Below, one piece after another: positions 7,197 through 11,548 of a stretch of 11,548 nucleotides of DNA. The stretch comes from Gemmatimonadota bacterium (GTDB lineage Bacteria; Gemmatimonadota; Gemmatimonadetes; Longimicrobiales; Gaopeijiaceae), in NCBI GenBank assembly GCA_018678395.1, contig JAHHMJ010000362.1, positions 1-11,548 of the forward strand, read 5' to 3'. Every line of letters begins with the position of its first letter. Positions within the stretch are counted from its first letter, which is position 1. Position numbers and translations under genes: made by a program. A model generated the notes under the pieces. The model did no database searches. It saw only the letters and a program-made list of their open reading frames with translations, and was not told the origin of the DNA.

Positions 7197-9077
7197 ATGA
7201 CGCGGACGGGTCCGGAGGTGCGCGCCGCTGCGACGCCGGTGCCCCGGGTCACCTGGGTCCTCGCGAGCCTCGGGGCCGTCGTCTTCCTGCCGGCGTGGTT
7301 CTACCTCGGTGTGGCGCCTGCGTCGTTGTCACCGCTGGAACTGCCCCTCGTCTTCGCGATGGGACTGGGCTACCTGCTCGCCGTGGTGTTGAGCCTGGCC
7401 GTTCCGGGCCGCATCTGGGTACCGTTGTGGGCGGGTCCCGCAGGGTTCGCGGTGGGGTATGGGCTGCTGCTTCTGGTGCCCGGGCTCCAGTCATCGAGAG
7501 CGGTGGTTCTGCTCTCGGCCGTGCTGGGGACGGGTTTTCTGCTGCTGGACCGGGTCGTGGGTCCGCGCGTCCGTTTCGCCGCGTCGGCGCTCGTCGCGGC
7601 GATGGTGGTGTCGAGCGTGGTCGTCGATGGTGCGGGCCCCTCGGGCGCGGGCGGAGCACCGGTCCGGGTCGAGGACTCGGAGGTCCGGCTCACGGGGCTC
7701 CACGGCCTGCGGGTGACCACCTTCTCCGTGCCCGATCTGGCCGGCCGGACCGGCGGCGGGCTGGTACGGGCGGACTCCGTCCTCGTGGTGGTCGACGGCG
7801 CCGGAGACCTGGGAATCCTCCATCCGGATGCCCCCGAGGGCTGGCGTCGCATCGAGGTGGGCACGCCCATGGACATCGAGCCCATGCGCGCGGCGGCCGG
7901 GCGCGACGATCACGCGGCCCGCATGCGCGTCATGGACCTCGCGGTGCGGCGCGACGAGGCGGGGTGGGAGTTGTACCTGTCGCATCACGTCTTCCACGGT
8001 GAAGAGATGTGTTTCATCGTGCGCCTCTCCAGGGTCCGTCTCGACCCGGCGCTCGCGGCCGCCCGCGATGGGGAGACGTGGGAGACGGTGTTCGAAACCG
8101 ATCCGTGTGTCCCCTATCTCCAGGGCGACCGCAAGGAGCCCTTCTTCCGCGGCAACGACTCGGGTGGACGGCTCGCGTGGCTGGAGCCCGGCGTGCTCCT
8201 CCTCACGGTGGGCGACCACATGCTGCCGGCGCTCGCCGGGGATGCGTCATCGGATTACGGCAAGACCATTCGGATCGACCTTCGGGACGGGGGAGGGGCT
8301 CGCCACTTCACGTCGGGCCACCGGAATCCCCAGGGCATCACGGTGGCGGACGGCGTCGTCTGGGCCACCGAGCATGGCCCCCAGGGGGGAGACGAGCTGA
8401 ATCGTCTCGTGGACGGAGCCGACTACGGGTGGGCCTGGACCACTCTGGGCACGGATTACGGCGCCTTCACCTTCACCCCGGACGACTCTGCGCCACCCGA
8501 GCCGGGGGCTCGCGAGCCGTTGCACGTGTGGATGCCGTCTCTCGGCGTCAGCGACGTGGTGGTCGTCGAGGGTCGGGGATTCCACCGGTGGCGGGGCGAC
8601 CTGCTGATCGCGTCGCTGAAGGCGGGTCACCTGCGCCGGGTGCGCATGCGGGATGGGCGCGTGGTCTACGACGAGCCCATCGATCTGGGCCACCGGATCC
8701 GGGCGATCGTCGAAGACGCCCGGGGCGCCATCTGGCTGCGAACGGACGGACCGGAGGTACTTCGCCTCGAGGTGGACGACGCCGGGGCCGAGGCGTGGAG
8801 TGCCTGCGTGCGGTGTCACGCGCTGGTGGAGGACCCGACACTTCGGGGACCGCATCTGGGCGGCGTCGAGGGGCGACCGGTCGCCTCGGTGGCAGGCTTC
8901 GAGTACTCGCCGGGGCTGCGCGCCGTCCGGGGGCGTTGGACCCGGGCTCGGCTCGACGCCTTCCTGAGCGACCCCCAGGCGTTCGCTCCGGGGACCGCCA
9001 AGGCGATGGAGCCGGTCACCGATCCGGAGGTGCGCCGGCGGATTCTCGACCACCTCCGGGCGGCCGGCGGCTACTGA
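7197..9077 (+). CDS. Membrane-anchored glucose/sorbosone-dehydrogenase-like quinoprotein fused to a monoheme cytochrome c
   Basis: 626 residues in three parts. (1) About five hydrophobic helices (roughly 18-38, 47-70, 73-94, 99-118, 124-143); an odd number with an Arg-containing N-terminus puts the rest in the periplasm. (2) A beta-propeller (about 160-515) of the soluble PQQ glucose dehydrogenase / sorbosone dehydrogenase type. It has Gly-His-Arg376-Asn377-Pro-Gln379-Gly, Glu-His-Gly-Pro-Gln-Gly-Gly-Asp-Glu, Ser-Leu-Lys475 and Arg500-Ile-Arg502, matching Arg228/Asn229/Gln231, the Ca-site loop, Lys377 and Arg406/Arg408 of Acinetobacter sGDH. (3) A cytochrome c domain with Cys537-x-x-Cys540-His541 and Met604 as likely axial ligand. 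The expected role is oxidation of a sugar or other alcohol with electrons passed to the fused heme and then the respiratory chain. One oddity: Asp321 stands where the catalytic His is expected (Asp-Ser-Gly-Gly-Arg in place of His-x-x-Gly-Arg). The substrate is unknown. An esterase lipoprotein gene follows 81 bases later. Confidence 0.85.
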   Translation: MTRTGPEVRAAATPVPRVTWVLASLGAVVFLPAWFYLGVAPASLSPLELPLVFAMGLGYLLAVVLSLAVPGRIWVPLWAGPAGFAVGYGLLLLVPGLQSSRAVVLLSAVLGTGFLLLDRVVGPRVRFAASALVAAMVVSSVVVDGAGPSGAGGAPVRVEDSEVRLTGLHGLRVTTFSVPDLAGRTGGGLVRADSVLVVVDGAGDLGILHPDAPEGWRRIEVGTPMDIEPMRAAAGRDDHAARMRVMDLAVRRDEAGWELYLSHHVFHGEEMCFIVRLSRVRLDPALAAARDGETWETVFETDPCVPYLQGDRKEPFFRGNDSGGRLAWLEPGVLLLTVGDHMLPALAGDASSDYGKTIRIDLRDGGGARHFTSGHRNPQGITVADGVVWATEHGPQGGDELNRLVDGADYGWAWTTLGTDYGAFTFTPDDSAPPEPGAREPLHVWMPSLGVSDVVVVEGRGFHRWRGDLLIASLKAGHLRRVRMRDGRVVYDEPIDLGHRIRAIVEDARGAIWLRTDGPEVLRLEVDDAGAEAWSACVRCHALVEDPTLRGPHLGGVEGRPVASVAGFEYSPGLRAVRGRWTRARLDAFLSDPQAFAPGTAKAMEPVTDPEVRRRILDHLRAAGGY

Positions 9078-9158
9078 ACCTCAGGTACGTGACTAACGGA
9101 CCGCTCGCGCCGAACATCGGGAAGAAGAGAAGCCCGTCCCCCCGAACGACCGCGTCGC

Positions 9159-10142
9159 ATGCCTTCCGTTCGCGCTGTCCTCTCCGTTCCCCTGATCCTG
9201 GCCGGCTGTGCGACGGGCGCGGCCGACCCGGTCGTCGTGGAGCCCACACAGGCTCTGACGCCCGGTGATCACACCTTCACTGTCGGGCACGAGGGGCGGA
9301 CCCGGTCCTACCTCGTTCATGTCCCGACCGATGTGGCCTCGGGCGAGGCGCTCCCGGTCGTGCTCGCCTTCCACGGCGGTGGCGGCAACGCCACCCAGTT
9401 CAAGGAATCGTCCGGGCTGGACGCGGTAGCGGAGCGGGAGGGGGTCCTCGCGGTCTATCCGGACGGAACGGGTCTCGCAGGAGTACACACGTGGAACGCC
9501 GGGCCGCGCTGCTGCGGCTCCGCGCGGGATCAGAACGTGGACGACGTCGGCTTCGTGCGCGCCGTGGTCGCCGATCTCGCGGCCCGCACCCCGGTCGATG
9601 CGGGGCGGATCTTCGCCACGGGGCACTCGAACGGTGGTGGCATGAGCTATCGCCTCGCCCACGATGCCGCCGACCTCGTCGCGGCGGTCGCCCCGGTGGG
9701 TGGGGCGGCCATGGGACCCGTGGATGCGACGGCCGAGCCCGTCCCCCTGTTGCATATCCACAGCGTCGACGATCCCCGTGCGCTCTACGACGGCGGCCTG
9801 GGCCCGCCCTTCCCGATGACGAACCACCGTGTGGAGCATCGCGCCGTCCCGGAGGTGCTCGCCGAGCGGGCCGACCTCAACCGCTGTGGCGGTCCACCCG
9901 ACGTCGCCGAGACGATCCCGGCCGCCACGCTCGGTCGCGACGCGGGACATTGGGCCGAGCGACTCGTGTGGCCGGGGTGCGCGGCCCCTCTCGAGCACTG
10001 GCGGTTGCACGGGCCGGGACACGGTTGGCCGGGGCATCGGCAGAACCGGGCGCGAGAGCAGATCGTCGGGCCTTCGACCCTGATCCTGTCTGCCGCCGAC
10101 GAGGCGTGGCGCTTCTTCGCGGCCGTCACGGGAGCAGGGTGA
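9159..10142 (+). CDS. LpqC / poly(3-hydroxybutyrate) depolymerase-type esterase, predicted lipoprotein
   Basis: A 327-residue alpha/beta hydrolase of the COG3509 kind, which includes PHB depolymerases, feruloyl/acetylxylan esterases and mycobacterial LpqC. The N-terminus is a short lipoprotein signal with lipobox Leu-Ala-Gly-Cys17, so the mature protein is probably lipid-anchored in the envelope. The oxyanion motif Phe-His-Gly-Gly-Gly-Gly-Asn lies near residue 71. The nucleophile elbow Gly-His-Ser157-Asn-Gly-Gly follows an Asn-Val-Asp-Asp-Val-Gly-Phe motif typical of the family, with the Cys118-Cys119 pair before it. The acid is probably Asp204 or Asp205 and the base His288 in Gly-Pro-Gly-His-Gly-Trp-Pro-Gly. 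No binding domain follows the catalytic domain. The ATG is chosen because it opens the lipoprotein signal; no good Shine-Dalgarno is visible. It lies downstream of the quinoprotein gene and may share its transcript. The family does not allow polyester to be told from feruloyl or acetyl ester substrates by eye. Confidence 0.88.
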   Translation: MPSVRAVLSVPLILAGCATGAADPVVVEPTQALTPGDHTFTVGHEGRTRSYLVHVPTDVASGEALPVVLAFHGGGGNATQFKESSGLDAVAEREGVLAVYPDGTGLAGVHTWNAGPRCCGSARDQNVDDVGFVRAVVADLAARTPVDAGRIFATGHSNGGGMSYRLAHDAADLVAAVAPVGGAAMGPVDATAEPVPLLHIHSVDDPRALYDGGLGPPFPMTNHRVEHRAVPEVLAERADLNRCGGPPDVAETIPAATLGRDAGHWAERLVWPGCAAPLEHWRLHGPGHGWPGHRQNRAREQIVGPSTLILSAADEAWRFFAAVTGAG

Positions 10143-10181
10143 GCGCCTTCGTCGGAGGAGATCCTCGTCTCGAGGGCACCC

Positions 10182-10724
10182 TCAGCCGAAGAGCAGCCGC
10201 ACGAACCACACCGCGAAGAGCATGGCCGCGATGTCGGCGGTGAGCCCCGCGGGGACGGCGTGGCGGGTCTTCTTGATGTTGATGGCGCCGAAGTAGACGG
10301 CCACGACGTAGAAGGTGGTCTCGGTCGACCCGAACATCGTGGCGGCCATCTTCACGAACAGCGAGTCCTCACCGTACTGCTGGATCATCTCGGCGACGAG
10401 GCCGGCCGACCCTGACCCGGTCAGCGGGCGGACGATCGCCATGGGCAGCACTTCGCCGGGGAAGCCGACGAGGCTCAGGACCGGGTTCAGCGTCGCCACG
10501 AGGAAGTCCATGGCACCCGAGGCCCGGAACATGCCGATGGCGAAGAGGATCGCCACCAGGTAGGGGATGATCCGGACCGAGACCTGGAAGCCCTCCTTCG
10601 CGCCCTCGACGAAGCTCTCGTAGACGGGCACCCGCTTGTAGAGACCGTAGAGCGGGAAGCCCACCACGATCACGGGAATCACGAAGAACGAAAACAGCCC
10701 GATCAGTTCACGAACCGTCTCCAT
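10182..10724 (-). CDS. spmB: SpmB-like nucleoside-recognition (Gate) domain membrane protein
   Basis: 180 residues, matching Bacillus SpmB (about 178). It is a polytopic membrane protein of the nucleoside-recognition/Gate domain family. Features seen include an N-terminal helix with Phe-Pro-Leu-Tyr-Gly-Leu-Tyr-Lys, the Tyr-Glu-x-Phe-Val-Glu-Gly-Ala-Lys-Glu-Gly motif, a conserved Arg-Pro-Leu-Thr-Gly-Ser-Gly-Ser loop and a Gly-Ser-Thr-Glu-Thr-Thr-Phe-Tyr motif in a late helix. In Bacillus SpmA and SpmB are needed for spore-core dehydration; the transported substance and the role in non-sporulating bacteria are not established. The start follows a strong Shine-Dalgarno inside the last codons of spmA, one base after the spmA stop, which implies translational coupling. 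The frame is open further upstream, but only as shadow of spmA. Confidence 0.9.
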   Translation of the reverse strand: METVRELIGLFSFFVIPVIVVGFPLYGLYKRVPVYESFVEGAKEGFQVSVRIIPYLVAILFAIGMFRASGAMDFLVATLNPVLSLVGFPGEVLPMAIVRPLTGSGSAGLVAEMIQQYGEDSLFVKMAATMFGSTETTFYVVAVYFGAINIKKTRHAVPAGLTADIAAMLFAVWFVRLLFG

Positions 10725-10725
10725 C

Positions 10726-11547
10726 TCACACCTCCCCGGCCCGGGCGGCCCGCTGCGGGTCCGAGGCGCGTGAGCCGGGTAGGCGCCCGTAGAGCTTGGT
10801 GGCCGTGACGGCGACCACAAGCGATGCCCCCGTGGTCAGGATGATCGCGAAGATGAGCTGATTGATCTGCAGGCCCATGAGCGCCAGCAGCAGCACCGGC
10901 GGGATGATCTGGACGCTGGCGGTGTTGATCGCGAGGAGCATGACCATGGCGTCGGTGGCCGTGTCATCGGACGGGTTGAGCGTCTGCAACTCCTCCATGG
11001 CCTTGATCCCGAACGGCGTGGCCGCATTGCCCAGGCCGAAGACGTTCGCGGTCAGATTGAGCGCGATCATCCCGAGCGCCGGATGGTCCTCGGGCACGTC
11101 GGGGAAGAGCGGCCGGAGTACGGGTCGGACGAAGCGCACCAGCGCATGGATGAGCCCCGCCTCCTCTCCGATCTTGAGCAGCCCGAGGAAGAGGGCCAGA
11201 ACGCCGATCAGGCCCAGGGCGATTTCGGCTGCGGTCTCGGCGAAGTCGAGCGCGGCGGCGGCGATGGCGTTCATCTTCACGAAGCGGACCTGCTCGAACG
11301 TGATCGCGGCGGCGCTCGGCACGGCCGGGTCGAAGCGCTCCACGCGCCCCTGCAACTCGTCCGCGTTGGAGCGGGACACGCCGGCGATCGTCGCCAGGGG
11401 CTCGGGCAGGTCGGCCGCGGATGCGAAGCGCAGCTGGCGGCCGTCGGCGGTCTGAACCAGGGTGCCGTCCCATTCGAGGGCCCCCGGGCTCTCGACGTCG
11501 TAGAAGCCGGCGTAGTCCGCTCCACTCATTGAGATCGAGACGGGGAC
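10726..11547 (-). CDS. spmA: SpmA-like nucleoside-recognition (Gate) domain membrane protein with an extended N-terminal segment; 5' end probably outside the window
   Basis: The frame is open to the window edge. An internal Met at 11529 would give 267 residues, but the true start is probably beyond base 11548. The core from about residue 85 (counted from that Met) matches Bacillus SpmA (about 196 residues) closely: Leu-Gly-Leu-Leu-Lys-Ile-Gly-Glu-Glu-Ala-Gly-Leu, Leu-Phe-Pro-Asp-Val-Pro-x-Asp-His-Pro-Ala, Asn-Val-Phe-Gly-Leu-Gly-Asn-Ala-Ala-Thr-Pro, Gly-Ile-Lys-Ala-Met-Glu and Ala-Ile-Asn-Thr-Ala-Ser. Before it lie roughly 85 polar residues absent from the Bacillus protein, including a Val-Arg-Phe-Val-Lys-Met-Asn-Ala stretch. 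In Bacillus the first helix lies immediately before the core, so here helix 1 is expected upstream of the window with a soluble insert after it. Near the 11529 ATG I see no Shine-Dalgarno. It is coupled to spmB. The function outside spore formers is unknown. Confidence 0.87.
   Translation of the reverse strand, partial: VPVSISMSGADYAGFYDVESPGALEWDGTLVQTADGRQLRFASAADLPEPLATIAGVSRSNADELQGRVERFDPAVPSAAAITFEQVRFVKMNAIAAAALDFAETAAEIALGLIGVLALFLGLLKIGEEAGLIHALVRFVRPVLRPLFPDVPEDHPALGMIALNLTANVFGLGNAATPFGIKAMEELQTLNPSDDTATDAMVMLLAINTASVQIIPPVLLLALMGLQINQLIFAIILTTGASLVVAVTATKLYGRLPGSRASDPQRAARAGEV
10729..10735 (-). promoter_or_regulatory. spmB Shine-Dalgarno embedded in the end of spmA
   Basis: On the minus strand GGAGGTG (core GGAGG six bases before the spmB ATG) forms part of the last three sense codons of spmA (Gly-Glu-Val) directly before its TGA. 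The stop and the next ATG are separated by one G. Ribosomes finishing spmA would be well placed to start spmB. Confidence 0.75.
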
Positions 11548-11548
11548 G

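Noticed and set aside
10143..10181. GAGGA / TCCTC inverted repeat between the esterase and spmB, considered as a bidirectional terminator
   Set aside because: The loop is two bases, the stem five, and there is no T-run on either strand.

Overview
The window is about 11.5 kb of very GC-rich DNA, densely packed with genes. It holds eight protein genes: six are complete and the two at the window edges are cut. The gene set points to a Gram-negative bacterium with meso-diaminopimelate peptidoglycan: Mpl recycles murein, there is a lipoprotein, an exported tricorn-like protease, and a membrane-anchored periplasmic quinoprotein carrying a c-type heme. High GC, frequent lack of a clear Shine-Dalgarno, and an extended SpmA suggest Gemmatimonadota or a relative. 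That placement is inference from gene style; no rRNA or other marker is present. I saw no tRNA, rRNA, CRISPR array, insertion sequence or phage gene, and no gene-free stretch reaches 300 bases.

Layout, left to right. (1) The C-terminal end of an alkaline-phosphatase-superfamily hydrolase (+). (2) Convergent to it, two genes on the minus strand, mpl followed by nhaC, 71 bases apart and possibly co-transcribed. (3) Divergent from mpl, a 96-residue membrane protein with VanZ-like polar motifs (+). (4) Convergent to that, a 1073-residue tricorn protease homologue with a signal peptide (-). (5) Divergent from the protease across a 216-base gap, a 626-residue membrane protein: five N-terminal helices, a glucose/sorbosone-dehydrogenase-type beta-propeller and a C-terminal monoheme cytochrome c (+). 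It is followed after 81 bases by an LpqC / poly(3-hydroxybutyrate) depolymerase-type esterase lipoprotein (+). (6) Convergent again, the spmA-spmB pair (-), separated by one base; spmA runs off the right edge.

Most of this is ordinary housekeeping and cell-envelope biology, and I do not see a defence, mobile or secondary-metabolite system. The best lead is the quinoprotein-cytochrome fusion. It keeps every PQQ-contacting residue I could place against soluble glucose dehydrogenase, but has Asp where the catalytic His normally sits, and its five-helix anchor resembles that of the unrelated membrane glucose dehydrogenase Gcd. Secondary leads are the large extra segment in SpmA, the export signal and acidic linker of the tricorn homologue, and the small VanZ-like protein next to mpl.
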